The position numbers and the translations under genes are program-made. From NCBI GenBank assembly GCA_016707705.1, contig JADJHD010000011.1, forward strand, positions 62,001-126,000: a stretch of 64,000 bases of DNA, read 5' to 3'. The notes under the pieces are model-generated. The model worked only from the letters and a program-made list of their open reading frames with translations. It ran no database searches and was not told where the DNA came from. The stretch comes from Bacteroidales bacterium (GTDB lineage: Bacteria; Bacteroidota; Bacteroidia; Bacteroidales; UBA4417). Positions 17,443 through 26,919 of the stretch are shown piece by piece; positions within the stretch are counted from its first letter, which is position 1; every line of letters starts with the position of its first letter.

Positions 17443-17492
17443 AAAAAAGAGGGCGGAAACCCTGAAAGTGTATTACTGTCAGAATCTCCGCC
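17443..17492 (-). terminator. Terminator of the dihydroorotate-dehydrogenase-like gene
   Basis: On the minus strand GGCGGA...CTGA pairs with TCAG...TCCGCC, and CTCTTTTTT follows. It lies 30 bases past the stop codon at 17522. Confidence 0.7.
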
Positions 17493-17521
17493 TATCGTGA
17501 CTTGAGGTTGAGGTTGCAGGA

Positions 17522-18520
17522 TTATTTCAGCAACTGCTCTGATCCAAGGAGCAGATCGATATACTGAGCTCTTTTATAAATAAAGGGATCCTTTACACTG
17601 CTTTTTGATAGCTTGCCCCTGAAATCGGAAAGATTGGAAAAACCTTTCTGATTCATCCAGCTTTCGATGTCAGTCAGCATGGTTTCAATATATTCAGGCT
17701 TGTGCTTGTATAGTGTACTAACTACCTGAACGCAGTCAGCACCTGCAAGGATCAGCTTCACAACGTCGTTGCCGGTGTAAATGCCTGTATTTGCACAAAC
17801 TGATGCCTGAACATTTTTGTAAAGCAGTCCGGAATAACGCAATGCCAAACGATAATCACCTTCGTGACTGAGATTGAAAGGTGCGATATGTTTAACCTCT
17901 TCGGTACTGATTTCAGGTTCAAACAGTTTGTTGAAAAGCACTAAGCCGGCAGCACCAGCCTTGTCAAACCTGGAAATAACATTAAGCGGATTTGAGTAAA
18001 ATGAACTCAGCTTTACACTAACCGGTATTGTAACTTTCGATTTCAGCTGGCGTAGCAGTTCAAGTTGATGTTCTTCTATCAGATGACCTTCTGTATCCAT
18101 GTCCTTTGGAACATAGAAAAAATTCAATTCCAGCCCGTCAGCGCCTGCTTTTTCAAGAAGCCTGGCATATTCAACCCAGGTGTCATCCTCGAGGCAGTTA
18201 AGGCTGGCAATTAAGGGAATAGTAAGGGTTTCCTTTGCTTTTCTGAAATTTACCAGATGTACTTCAGCGCCTGCATGTTTAAGCTTTGGGAAAAGACTGA
18301 TCATTTCGGCATTCATTTCTCCAAAAGTATTCAGGTCGTCATCCATTTGAGCGCTTTCAAGGTGAATTTGCTCTTCGAAGAGGGTTTTATATATAATTGC
18401 TGCAGCGCCAGCTTCTTCAAGGCGCTTCAGTTGACCCAAATCGCCTGACATGCTGCTGGCGCCGGCGATAATTGGATTCTTAAGTTTCAGACCCATATAG
18501 GTGGTTGAAAGGTCGGTCAT
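17522..18520 (-). CDS. Dihydroorotate dehydrogenase-like flavoprotein
   Basis: A 332-residue TIM-barrel flavoprotein related to class 1 dihydroorotate dehydrogenase. Visible family parts are LKNPIIAGASSMSG, the PVSVKLSSFYSN strand and the FMN-phosphate-binding end VCANTGIYTGNDVVKLILAGADCVQV. The spacing and active-site region differ from true PyrD, so it probably does not serve pyrimidine synthesis. A purine-rich ribosome-binding site (GGAGG) precedes the ATG. It diverges from nifJ across a 309-base gap. Homologues of this uncharacterised group often sit near pyruvate:ferredoxin oxidoreductase, which suggests a redox partner role (inference). Confidence 0.8.
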   Translation of the reverse strand: MTDLSTTYMGLKLKNPIIAGASSMSGDLGQLKRLEEAGAAAIIYKTLFEEQIHLESAQMDDDLNTFGEMNAEMISLFPKLKHAGAEVHLVNFRKAKETLTIPLIASLNCLEDDTWVEYARLLEKAGADGLELNFFYVPKDMDTEGHLIEEHQLELLRQLKSKVTIPVSVKLSSFYSNPLNVISRFDKAGAAGLVLFNKLFEPEISTEEVKHIAPFNLSHEGDYRLALRYSGLLYKNVQASVCANTGIYTGNDVVKLILAGADCVQVVSTLYKHKPEYIETMLTDIESWMNQKGFSNLSDFRGKLSKSSVKDPFIYKRAQYIDLLLGSEQLLK

Positions 18521-18735
18521 ATTGTTTCCTCCGGAATATTTAAATTGGATTGTTATTAATTGTTCTTATCAAGAAAGATAAGGGTTTCGGGTGGTGAAAG
18601 GTAGGAAGAATTTCAAAATGCTCCACTTTGTGCTGCAAATATTTAACAAATTTTTGACTTTCAGATTAGTAGTTGCCGGAAGACTAATCTAAAATCATTT
18701 TAAATAACAATTCAGCACCTTATTTAGTCCAATAA

Positions 18736-18770
18736 TTTGATTTCCCTTTATTATTAATAAGTAATTTTGC
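18736..18770 (+). promoter_or_regulatory. Promoter of nifJ
   Basis: TAATTTTGC at 18762-18770 is an exact -7 match, with TTTG at 18736-18739 and a 22-base spacer, slightly longer than usual. The leader to the ATG at 18830 is about 54 bases. The rest of the 309-base divergent gap shows no other clear element. Confidence 0.6.
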
Positions 18771-18829
18771 ACCGCTAAAAAGGAATACTTTATAAAATAT
18801 TTTTTGAAGTTAACATTAAACTCAATTAT

Positions 18830-21800
18830 ATGACGAGTAAAAACAAGTATCTGACCTGCGACGGAAATTATGCAGCCGCCCATATTGCGTATATGTTCAG
18901 TGAAGTTGCAGCAATTTATCCCATCACTCCATCCTCAACCATGGCTGAGTATGTTGACGAATGGGCTGCAAACGGCAAGAAGAATATCTTCGGTGAAACC
19001 GTCCGCGTGGTTGAAATGCAGAGTGAGGGAGGTGCAGCAGGCGCTGTACACGGTTCACTGCAATCAGGTGCCCTTACTACTACCTACACTGCTTCACAGG
19101 GACTTCTGCTGATGATTCCCAATATGTACAAGATTGCCGGTGAATTATTGCCAGCAGTTTTCCACGTTTCAGCACGTAGTTTGGCTGCCCAGGCTCTTTC
19201 AATTTTCGGTGACCATTCTGACGTATATTCCGCTCGCCAGACTGGCTTTGCAATGCTTGCAACCGGAAGTGTTCAGGAAATCATGGATATAGCCGGCATT
19301 GCGCATCTTGCAGCAATCCGCTCAAGGGTTCCTTTCGTTCATTTCTTCGATGGATTCCGCACTTCTCATGAGATTCAGAAAGTTGAATATCCTTCAACTG
19401 AGGATATGGCCAAGATGATTGACTGGAAAGCTTTGCAGGGATTCCGCGACAGGGCCCTGAATCCGGAGCATCCTGTTACCCGTGGTACTGCTCAGAATCC
19501 TGATATCTACTTCCAGAGCCGCGAAGCTGCAAATCCTTTCTATGATAAGGTTCCTGACATTGTTGAGGAATATATGAAAGAGATCAGCAAGTCAACCGGC
19601 CGTGAATATCATCCATTCACTTATTACGGAGCCAAGGATGCTGAGAATGTTATCATTGCAATGGGATCTATTACTGAAACCATTAAGGAAGTTATTGACC
19701 ATCTGGTTGCCCAGGGCGAGAAAATTGGTCTTGTTTCTGTTCATCTCTACAGGCCTTTCTCACCAAAATATTTCTTCAATGTTGTTCCCAAGAGCGTAAA
19801 ACGCATTTGTGTTCTTGACCGTACCAAGGAACCCGGTGCTACCGGAGATCCTCTCTATCTTGATGTTAAGGAAGTTTTCTACGAACATGAAAATCGTCCG
19901 CTCATCATTGCCGGAAGATATGGACTCAGTTCAAAGGATACTACCCCGGCCATGATCATTTCAGTTTTCAATAACCTGAAGATGAATGAGCCTAAGAATC
20001 ATTTCACCGTTGGTATCGTTGATGATGTTACTTTCACATCATTACCACTGCTTCCTGAGGTTGACCTGTCAGAAAAGGGTACCTTCCAGGCAAAATTCTA
20101 CGGTATTGGTTCAGATGGTACCGTTGGAGCAAATAAGAACTCCATCAAGATCATTGGTGATACTACCGATAAGTATGCTCAGGCTTACTTCGCATATGAC
20201 TCCAAGAAATCAGGAGGGGTAACCACTTCACATCTCCGTTTCGGTGATCATCCTATCCGCTCACCATACCTTGTTAATACACCTGACTTTGTTGCCTGCC
20301 ACGTTCCAGCCTATCTCAACAGGTATGATGTGCTGAAAGGCCTCAAAAAAGGCGGTACATTCCTGCTCAACAGTATCTGGGATGCAGAAGAAACCAAGAA
20401 CAGGCTGCCGGATCATATGAAGAAATTCATGGCCGACAATGAAATCAATTTCTACATCATCAACGCAACTAAAATTGCTGAGGAAATTGGTCTTGGTAAT
20501 CGTACCAATACTATCACTCAGGCTGCTTTCTTCAAGATTTCAGGAGTAATTCCTTACGAACTTGCTCTTACCGAAATGAAGAATGCCGTTAAGAAGTCAT
20601 TTGGCAGGAAGGGCGAGGAAATCGTCAGGATGAATGTTGAAGCTATTGAAAAAGGCGCTGAAGTTGAAAAGGTAAGCATCCCTGCAGAATGGAGCAAGCT
20701 TGTTGTAGCCAAAACAACTGATACCCGCGATATTCCTGATTTTATCAAGAATGTGGTTGAGCCGATCAATACCATGAAGGGTGATGATCTTCCAGTTAGT
20801 GCGTTCCTCGGACGTGAAGACGGAACTTTCCCAGCCGGAACAACTGAATATGAAAAGCGCGGTATTGCTGTGAATGTTCCTGAGTGGCAGTCAGAAAACT
20901 GTATTCAGTGTAACCAGTGCGCATTTGTTTGTCCTCACGCTGCTATTCGTCCATTCCTCCTCAATGAGGAAGAATTGAAGGGATTCAGTGCTGATACAGC
21001 TACCCTGAAAGCTATTCCAAAAACTTTCGACGGACTTCAGTTCCGTATTCAGCTCAGTCCTCTGGATTGCACTGGTTGCGGAAACTGTGCCGATGTTTGT
21101 CCTTCCAAGACCAAGGCTCTGATTATGAAGCCACTTGATTCACAGGTGAAGGAAATTGAAAACTGGAACTATGTTGCAAAGAATGTTACCTATAAGGATA
21201 CACTTGCAGCCAAGGATCAGAATGTAAAGAACAGCCAGTTTGCCCAACCACTGTTCGAGTTCTCAGGAGCTTGCGCTGGTTGTGGTGAAACCCCATACAT
21301 CAAACTGATTACCCAGCTTTATGGTGAGCGAATGATGGTAGCCAATGCTACAGGATGTTCATCCATCTATGGTGGTTCAGCACCTTCAACTCCATACACC
21401 GTGAACGCTGAAGGATGCGGTCCGGCTTGGGGAAATTCATTGTTTGAAGACAATGCTGAATATGGACTCGGAATGGCTCTTGGTGTTGGCAAAATGCGTT
21501 CACGCATAGCTGAGCGCATGCAGCTCCTGATTAACGGTGATGCAAGTGCGGAACTGAAGGAAGCATGCACCGAATGGATCGCAGGAATGGCTCATGCCAA
21601 TGAGTCCAAGGTAGCTTCTGCAAAGGTTATTCCTCTTCTTGAGAAGGATAACAGTGATGTCGCCAAAGAAATTCTTGCCCTTAAGCAATACCTCATCAAG
21701 AAATCCGTATGGATGTTTGGTGGCGACGGTTGGGCTTATGACATCGGTTATGGTGGATTGGATCATGTTCTTGCCTCAGGTGAGGATGTAAATGTTCTTG

Positions 21801-22366
21801 TTCTTGATACTGAGGTTTATTCCAATACTGGCGGACAGGCTTCCAAGTCAACTCCGGTTGGTGCAGTTGCAAAATTTGCTGCTTCAGGAAAGAGGGTTAG
21901 AAAGAAAGATCTCGGTGTAATGGCAATGAGCTATGGTTATGTTTATGTCGCTCAGGTAGCTATGGGTTCAAACCAGACTCAGTTCCTGAAAGCTCTTCGC
22001 GAAGCTGAAGCATATCCCGGACCAAGCCTTATTATTGCTTACTCCACTTGTATCAACCATGGTTTGCATGCAGGTATGGAAAAGGCACAGGATCAGCAGG
22101 ACAAAGCTGTTCAGGCTGGTTATTGGGCAAACTACAGGTACAATCCACTGCTCGAAGCTGAAGGAAAGAATCCATTCCAGCTTGATTCAAAGGAGCCTGA
22201 TTTCAGTAAGTTTGGTGAATTCCTCAAATCAGAGGTACGCTATACTTCATTGATGAAATCATTCCCTGAACAAGCTGTTGAACTCTTTGAAGCAGCTGAG
22301 ATGAATGCAAAATGGAGGTACAATTCCTACAAGCGTCTTGCTGAAATGGAATACCCCAACAAGTAA
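18830..22366 (+). CDS. nifJ: Pyruvate:ferredoxin (flavodoxin) oxidoreductase, single-chain
   Basis: A 1178-residue homodimer-type PFOR. It splits pyruvate with CoA into acetyl-CoA and CO2 and passes electrons to ferredoxin, a hallmark of anaerobic metabolism. In order, the chain has the pyrimidine-binding domain I with YPITPSSTMAE, transketolase-like domain II, the EKR region, and a 2x[4Fe-4S] ferredoxin domain (CIQCNQCAFVCP near residue 690 and CTGCGNCADVCP near 746). It ends in the TPP domain with CAGCGETPY, GCSSIYGGSAPSTPYT, GDGWAYDIGYGG and NTGGQASKSTP. Length is typical (1170-1200). It is monocistronic, closed by a strong terminator. Confidence 0.97.
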   Translation: MTSKNKYLTCDGNYAAAHIAYMFSEVAAIYPITPSSTMAEYVDEWAANGKKNIFGETVRVVEMQSEGGAAGAVHGSLQSGALTTTYTASQGLLLMIPNMYKIAGELLPAVFHVSARSLAAQALSIFGDHSDVYSARQTGFAMLATGSVQEIMDIAGIAHLAAIRSRVPFVHFFDGFRTSHEIQKVEYPSTEDMAKMIDWKALQGFRDRALNPEHPVTRGTAQNPDIYFQSREAANPFYDKVPDIVEEYMKEISKSTGREYHPFTYYGAKDAENVIIAMGSITETIKEVIDHLVAQGEKIGLVSVHLYRPFSPKYFFNVVPKSVKRICVLDRTKEPGATGDPLYLDVKEVFYEHENRPLIIAGRYGLSSKDTTPAMIISVFNNLKMNEPKNHFTVGIVDDVTFTSLPLLPEVDLSEKGTFQAKFYGIGSDGTVGANKNSIKIIGDTTDKYAQAYFAYDSKKSGGVTTSHLRFGDHPIRSPYLVNTPDFVACHVPAYLNRYDVLKGLKKGGTFLLNSIWDAEETKNRLPDHMKKFMADNEINFYIINATKIAEEIGLGNRTNTITQAAFFKISGVIPYELALTEMKNAVKKSFGRKGEEIVRMNVEAIEKGAEVEKVSIPAEWSKLVVAKTTDTRDIPDFIKNVVEPINTMKGDDLPVSAFLGREDGTFPAGTTEYEKRGIAVNVPEWQSENCIQCNQCAFVCPHAAIRPFLLNEEELKGFSADTATLKAIPKTFDGLQFRIQLSPLDCTGCGNCADVCPSKTKALIMKPLDSQVKEIENWNYVAKNVTYKDTLAAKDQNVKNSQFAQPLFEFSGACAGCGETPYIKLITQLYGERMMVANATGCSSIYGGSAPSTPYTVNAEGCGPAWGNSLFEDNAEYGLGMALGVGKMRSRIAERMQLLINGDASAELKEACTEWIAGMAHANESKVASAKVIPLLEKDNSDVAKEILALKQYLIKKSVWMFGGDGWAYDIGYGGLDHVLASGEDVNVLVLDTEVYSNTGGQASKSTPVGAVAKFAASGKRVRKKDLGVMAMSYGYVYVAQVAMGSNQTQFLKALREAEAYPGPSLIIAYSTCINHGLHAGMEKAQDQQDKAVQAGYWANYRYNPLLEAEGKNPFQLDSKEPDFSKFGEFLKSEVRYTSLMKSFPEQAVELFEAAEMNAKWRYNSYKRLAEMEYPNK

Positions 22367-22384
22367 ACTCCAGATTAAAATAGG

Positions 22385-22415
22385 AAACGGGCTGCATTGC
22401 AGCCCGTTTTTTTTT
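22385..22415 (+). terminator. Terminator of nifJ
   Basis: AAACGGGCTGC and GCAGCCCGTTT form a perfect 11-bp stem over a three-base loop. The T-run extends from the stem to nine T in all. Confidence 0.92.
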
Positions 22416-22562
22416 GTCAAAATCCTGCACCCGAAGCGATTGAATAAATAGTTGTGGTTAAGGATTGCATTCAGAATTCTGTTACATAAATAGTTACCGA
22501 TTGAACAAATGATTATTAATAAGAGTTATTCAATTGACCAATCTAACCAAGTAAATCAATCC

Positions 22563-23291
22563 ATGATGAAACTATTCAGTCATTCTCTTCTTAGCATTGC
22601 TCTCTTCCTTTCGGTACTGAGCCAGGCACAAACCTCAATGCCTGCAAAGGTTTTCAGGGAAGATGCGCAAACCCACAACATGCATATTGCATCTGATGGG
22701 AAGTTCCTTTACACCTGTAATGGTGGTGTTCCAGACAAGGGGCAGATTTCGAAGTTCTCACTCAGTGGTGAGAAGATTGCATCCTATCCCATGGAACTCG
22801 ATATGCGAAGCATCGTTTTTAATAATGCCGATGGTAAGTTGTATGTAAGCACCTACGATAAACAAATCTATCGCATCAATGATTTAATGATGGGAAATTG
22901 CAAGGCTGTTTTCTCATTTGAGGATCGTGACGGACAGTCTGTCCCCGGAATTGACCCCAAGGGTAAATATTTTTATTTCTATGAAAATGGAGATGTATAC
23001 CTGTATGCAGCCAAGAATGGGAAATTAAAGAAAAAGATTTCAGGTCTGGGAGATACACCGGGCTCTCCGCTTGAGAATTCCACAATCGCGGTTGATAAGA
23101 ACTATATGTATACCTGGAGTCCGGATGAGCAAAAGGTGTTTGCCTATACCCTTAAAGGAAAATTTGTCAAGTCATTCAAATTGAATCAGGGTAATTATTC
23201 CTTTTCACTTTCGGCAGCCAATGATATGATCTGGGTATCAATTGACGGAAATTATGATACAGGTACCTGGTATGGATATTCACTTTTTTAA
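22563..23291 (+). CDS. Secreted beta-propeller-like protein of unknown function
   Basis: A protein of about 242 residues from the ATG at 22563. An in-frame ATG at 22509 would add 18 polar residues before the signal peptide and is less likely. The signal peptide (LFSHSLLSIALFLSVLSQAQ) is followed by repeated short strands such as GKFLYTCNGG, GKLYVSTYDKQIYRI, GKYFYFYENGDVYLY, KNYMYTWSPDEQKVFAY and NDMIWVSIDG. These suggest a five- or six-bladed propeller. No enzyme motif or sorting domain was recognised. It is a single gene between two terminators. Confidence 0.7.
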   Translation: MMKLFSHSLLSIALFLSVLSQAQTSMPAKVFREDAQTHNMHIASDGKFLYTCNGGVPDKGQISKFSLSGEKIASYPMELDMRSIVFNNADGKLYVSTYDKQIYRINDLMMGNCKAVFSFEDRDGQSVPGIDPKGKYFYFYENGDVYLYAAKNGKLKKKISGLGDTPGSPLENSTIAVDKNYMYTWSPDEQKVFAYTLKGKFVKSFKLNQGNYSFSLSAANDMIWVSIDGNYDTGTWYGYSLF

Positions 23292-23332
23292 TCAGCATTT
23301 CAAGTAAAGCCTGAGTATTCAGTCTGAAACAG

Positions 23333-23368
23333 AAAAGGTGCTAACCCGATTCCGGAATAGCACCTTTT
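23333..23368. terminator. Bidirectional terminator between the propeller gene and sppA
   Basis: AAAAGGTGCTA and TAGCACCTTTT form an 11-bp stem with a 14-base loop. Runs of T follow on the plus strand and A-runs precede it, so it can serve both converging genes. Confidence 0.8.
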
Positions 23369-23401
23369 CTTTTATGCATTCTGATTTTTAGAATACTTCA
23401 A

Positions 23402-25171
23402 TTATTCAACTTCAATGTCATAAGGCATCATCGCCTGAATTCCCTTAATTTGACTCATATTCTTCAGATAGCTATAGTAGCTGTAGGCTGGACCAAGTTC
23501 CTTCTTTAACAGGACAGAAGTATTGTCGCCGCTGAAGCTTTCCAGTATCCGGGTAAAAGGATCCTTCTGAACAGGAAGTTCCATGAGTTTATAATCATCA
23601 AGTTTTGCAAGTTTTGCTGCGGCCGCTACTGCGTCTTCAAATCCGCCAAGCTCATCTACCAGTCCAATGCGTTTAGCATCAGTACCGCTCCAAACCCTTC
23701 CCTGTCCGATGCTGTCAATCTGGGCCACTTCCATTTTTCTTCCTTCTGCAACATGAGTTATGAAGGTTGTGTAAATGTTTTCTATTTCCCTGGTGATAAT
23801 ATTTTTTTCATCAGCTGACATTGGTCTGGTGGTGGGTATAAAGTCGGCATAGGTATTGGTTTTTACTCCGTCGAAGGTAACCCCCAATTTATTGTTGAAG
23901 AACTTCTGGGTATTAGGAATTACACCAAAAACACCTATTGAGCCGGTGATTGTGTTTGGACTTGCGAAAATCTTGCTGGCAGCACAGGAGATATAGTAAC
24001 CGCCGGAGGCAGCAACATCACCCATTGAAACAACGACGGGTTTGACTTTTTTAGCGAGGACCATTTCTCTCCAGATCACATCAGAAGCCAATGCGCTGCC
24101 ACCGGGAGAGTTTACCCTCAGTACGATAGCCTTAACCTTTTCATCAAGTCTGGCCTTGCGTATCGCTTTGGAAATTCTTTCTGATCCGATCGACTCATCA
24201 TCACCTTCACCGCTTATAATATTTCCTGATGCATAGATAACTGCAATTTTGTCATTGCTGCCTGAATTCTCTTCGTTTTCAGGGGCTGAAGCATATTTGG
24301 CAAACTTCATGATTTTGAGATCCTTTTCATTGCTTATGGAAACCCTCTTCTTCAACTCATCGATCAATTCATCCTTATAGCAGAGCTGGTCGACAAACTT
24401 CAGCTTGAAGGCTGCCTGCGGGGAGTCAACACTATAATTGTCGGCGATGGTTTTAAGTTCTTCCCTTGAAATTTTCCTGGTCTCGGAGATGCCTTTGAGC
24501 ATCTGTTCCCAGATTGCATTTACATAGGTGAGGGTCTGTTCCTTGCTGGCCTCGCTCATTTTATCATTCATGAAAGGCTCTACAGCACTTTTGAATTTAC
24601 CATGGCGTATGACCTGAGCTTCGATTTCAAGTTTATCAAGCATGCCCTTGAAGAATACTACATTTCCTGCAAGTCCCTTAAATTCCATACTTCCTGCAGG
24701 ATTCAGGCAGATTTTATCGGAAACGCTGGCCAGATAATATGACTTTTGGGTGTAGGCCTCAGAGTAGCTCACAATGAATTTTCCTGATTTCTTGAATTCA
24801 ATAAGTGCATTCCTGATTTCCTCAATACTGGCGATGCCGGCAGGAATGGTTGAAACATCCAGCAATATCCCGGAAACATTCTTGTCGCTTGCTGCTTTCT
24901 TAAGTGATTCCAATATCTCATCCAATCCCATCGGACGGGAGGCATTCATGTCATTAAAGTTAAAACCGGCAAATGGGTTTTCCGGCGCTCTGTCACTGAT
25001 CTCACTATCGAGGGTAATGTGCAATATGGTTTTTGCAGGTACTGTGACAGTTTCCTTTTTCGAAAAGGATGCTACTGACATAAGCAAGCCAATGCCAATA
25101 ATGAAGACAATAAAGCTGGCCAGAATAAACCCCAGCATTGAAGCGAATGTGAACTTGAAGAATTCTCTCAT
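23402..25171 (-). CDS. sppA: Signal peptide peptidase SppA, 67-kDa type
   Basis: A 589-residue protease with tandem S49 domains. One N-terminal membrane helix (FTFASMLGFILASFIVFIIGIGLLM) anchors it with the body in the periplasm. The first half should supply the general-base Lys (region of VIRHGKFKSAVEPF). The second half supplies the nucleophilic Ser in GDVAASGGYYISCAA and the flanking NSPGGSALAS. It degrades signal peptides left in the membrane after secretion, which fits the many exported proteins here. Length matches the Escherichia coli type. It is monocistronic and divergent from folK. Confidence 0.92.
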   Translation of the reverse strand: MREFFKFTFASMLGFILASFIVFIIGIGLLMSVASFSKKETVTVPAKTILHITLDSEISDRAPENPFAGFNFNDMNASRPMGLDEILESLKKAASDKNVSGILLDVSTIPAGIASIEEIRNALIEFKKSGKFIVSYSEAYTQKSYYLASVSDKICLNPAGSMEFKGLAGNVVFFKGMLDKLEIEAQVIRHGKFKSAVEPFMNDKMSEASKEQTLTYVNAIWEQMLKGISETRKISREELKTIADNYSVDSPQAAFKLKFVDQLCYKDELIDELKKRVSISNEKDLKIMKFAKYASAPENEENSGSNDKIAVIYASGNIISGEGDDESIGSERISKAIRKARLDEKVKAIVLRVNSPGGSALASDVIWREMVLAKKVKPVVVSMGDVAASGGYYISCAASKIFASPNTITGSIGVFGVIPNTQKFFNNKLGVTFDGVKTNTYADFIPTTRPMSADEKNIITREIENIYTTFITHVAEGRKMEVAQIDSIGQGRVWSGTDAKRIGLVDELGGFEDAVAAAAKLAKLDDYKLMELPVQKDPFTRILESFSGDNTSVLLKKELGPAYSYYSYLKNMSQIKGIQAMMPYDIEVE

Positions 25172-25568
25172 GGAACAAAGTGTTAAGGTTTGAGGAAAAA
25201 TTTAGCTAAAACAAATTTTATTCAATCGACTTCAGCGAAGCTGCCTTGTTTCGGGCAATTTCGGGGCTGGAGCCTGGCTTGAAGCAAGAAAGATACCGGT
25301 TTTAGCATTGAATTAATACATTAATGCTTTTCAAACAATTGTTGAACAAGTATAGACGATATGTGCTTTACGAAGTTACAACAATCAGGTCAATATGCTT
25401 AAATTAGTCAAGGTAACTGTTGAAAACTTCCTGTTGATTTTGGGTTTGTCTGTATTGGCTTATTCAGGCTTATTGTAACTTTAAACCCAGGATTGAGGAC
25501 AAATGTTCAATCAGAAATTTGTCGTCAGAGCAGTTGAATCACTTGTCATTTCATCAATCGGGAAAAGA
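25172..25568. other. Intergenic region between sppA and folK
   Basis: This gap holds the divergent promoters. On the plus strand TAACTTTA near 25475 differs from the -7 consensus at one base. No gene or repeat is seen; a frame open from 25503 only extends folK upstream without family similarity. Confidence 0.45.
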
Positions 25569-26096
25569 ATGGCTAAAGTTTATGTTTCAGTCGGAAGCAA
25601 TGTTGGCGATAGGGAGAAGGCATTGATTCAGGCAGTGCATTTTCTTAAGCAAGATGCTGGTGAAGTTACAGCCGTTTCTTCCATTTATGAAACTGAACCC
25701 TGGGGTTTTGAAGCAGAGCTTTACTTTCTTAATATTGTTATTGAATTGATTACTGAGCTTCAGGCTCCTGAATTACTTGTCAAGCTTCTGGAAATTGAAA
25801 GGAGGATGGGAAGGATCAGAGCAGAGTCTGGCTATCAGTCAAGGAGTATAGATCTGGATATTTTACTTTACGGGAACGGAAGTATTTCAGATTCAGGTCT
25901 GATAGTACCACATCCAAGAATGCAGGATCGCTATTTCGTTCTGAAACCTCTTGCAGAAGTTAATTCGGCTGCATTTCATCCTGTTTTGGGCATGGATGCC
26001 GGACAAATGCTTGATTCATGCAATGACAGCTCCGGGATTACTAAGTATATGGATCGGGAAGCCACTGAGAATCTGCTTGGAGTCAGGAAAGGATAA
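25569..26096 (+). CDS. folK: 2-amino-4-hydroxy-6-hydroxymethyldihydropteridine diphosphokinase
   Basis: A protein of 175 residues from the ATG at 25569, where family similarity starts (AKVYVSVGSNVGDRE). It transfers pyrophosphate from ATP to hydroxymethyl-dihydropterin in folate synthesis. Motifs seen are GSNVGD, the SSIYETEPWG loop, LNIVIEL, RSIDLDILLYG and PHPRMQDRYFVLKPLAEV. Length is normal. It is 39 bases ahead of the deoxynucleoside kinase gene. The folK-dNK pair is common in Bacteroidota and is probably an operon. Confidence 0.93.
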   Translation: MAKVYVSVGSNVGDREKALIQAVHFLKQDAGEVTAVSSIYETEPWGFEAELYFLNIVIELITELQAPELLVKLLEIERRMGRIRAESGYQSRSIDLDILLYGNGSISDSGLIVPHPRMQDRYFVLKPLAEVNSAAFHPVLGMDAGQMLDSCNDSSGITKYMDREATENLLGVRKG

Positions 26097-26135
26097 AAGA
26101 GGTATTTATGTTGAATACAAAGGCAAACAATAAAT

Positions 26136-26774
26136 ATGTTACCAGCATATAATTACATTGCAATAGAAGGAAACATCGGAGCAGGGAAAACAACCCTGTC
26201 TACAAGGATGGCCGAGCAATTTGGTGCCAGGTTAATTCTTGAGCAGTTTGAAGATAACTCCTTCCTCCCAAAATTCTATGAAGATCCTGAGAGGTTTGCT
26301 TTTCCCCTTGAGTTGTCATTTCTGGCTGACCGCTATCAGCAGCTAATTAATAAACTGACTGTCAGGGATATGTTTCATCCTGTTACAATAGCCGACTATT
26401 TCATTCATAAATCATTGATTTTTGCCCGCAAAACTCTGGGAGATCAGGAATTCGCGCTTTATTCGAGAGTGTTTGCCATCATTGACAATGTACTTCCCAA
26501 GCCTGATTTGCTGGTTTATCTTTATCTGAGAATCGACAGATTGCAGCATAATATACGCAAGAGGGGAAGGTCGTATGAACAGAATATTCAGGACGACTAT
26601 CTGGGGAAAATACAGGAGGGCTATTTTGATTATATCAGGCAGCAATCCGGAATGCGTGTCCTTCTGATAGATACCAATAATATTGATTTTGTTGCAAACC
26701 CTTCAGACTACGACCGTTTGGTAGAGTTGATCATGCAGGACCATCCAATTGGGGTTCACAGGTTTGAGATGTAA
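26136..26774 (+). CDS. Deoxynucleoside kinase (deoxyadenosine/deoxyguanosine kinase type)
   Basis: A 212-residue P-loop kinase that phosphorylates deoxynucleosides for salvage. It has the Walker A EGNIGAGKTTL at residues 9-19, the substrate-binding LEQFEDNSFLPKFYEDPERFAFPLE block and the ERS-like lid region with RIDRLQHNIRKRGRSYEQNI. Length fits the dGK/dAK group. It lies downstream of folK in the same direction. The exact base preference cannot be read from the sequence. Confidence 0.9.
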   Translation: MLPAYNYIAIEGNIGAGKTTLSTRMAEQFGARLILEQFEDNSFLPKFYEDPERFAFPLELSFLADRYQQLINKLTVRDMFHPVTIADYFIHKSLIFARKTLGDQEFALYSRVFAIIDNVLPKPDLLVYLYLRIDRLQHNIRKRGRSYEQNIQDDYLGKIQEGYFDYIRQQSGMRVLLIDTNNIDFVANPSDYDRLVELIMQDHPIGVHRFEM

Positions 26775-26861
26775 ACTATCCATTTAGATGGTTTGCCGGG
26801 TGACTCATGTTATTTTTGCCTGCAAATTGCATTTGAGCCGGTATAACTTCTTTATCTTCAT

Positions 26862-26869
26862 TACTTTTG
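26862..26869 (+). promoter_or_regulatory. Candidate -7 box for the histidine kinase at 26920
   Basis: TACTTTTG fits the -7 consensus and leaves a leader of about 45 bases. A second match, TATTTTTGC, lies at 26811-26819. Neither has a well-spaced TTTG. Confidence 0.35.
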
Positions 26870-26919
26870 TTGACTTGTTTCCTGCACTTTAGTTAAAAAG
26901 TATTGTCTTAAATAGGATT

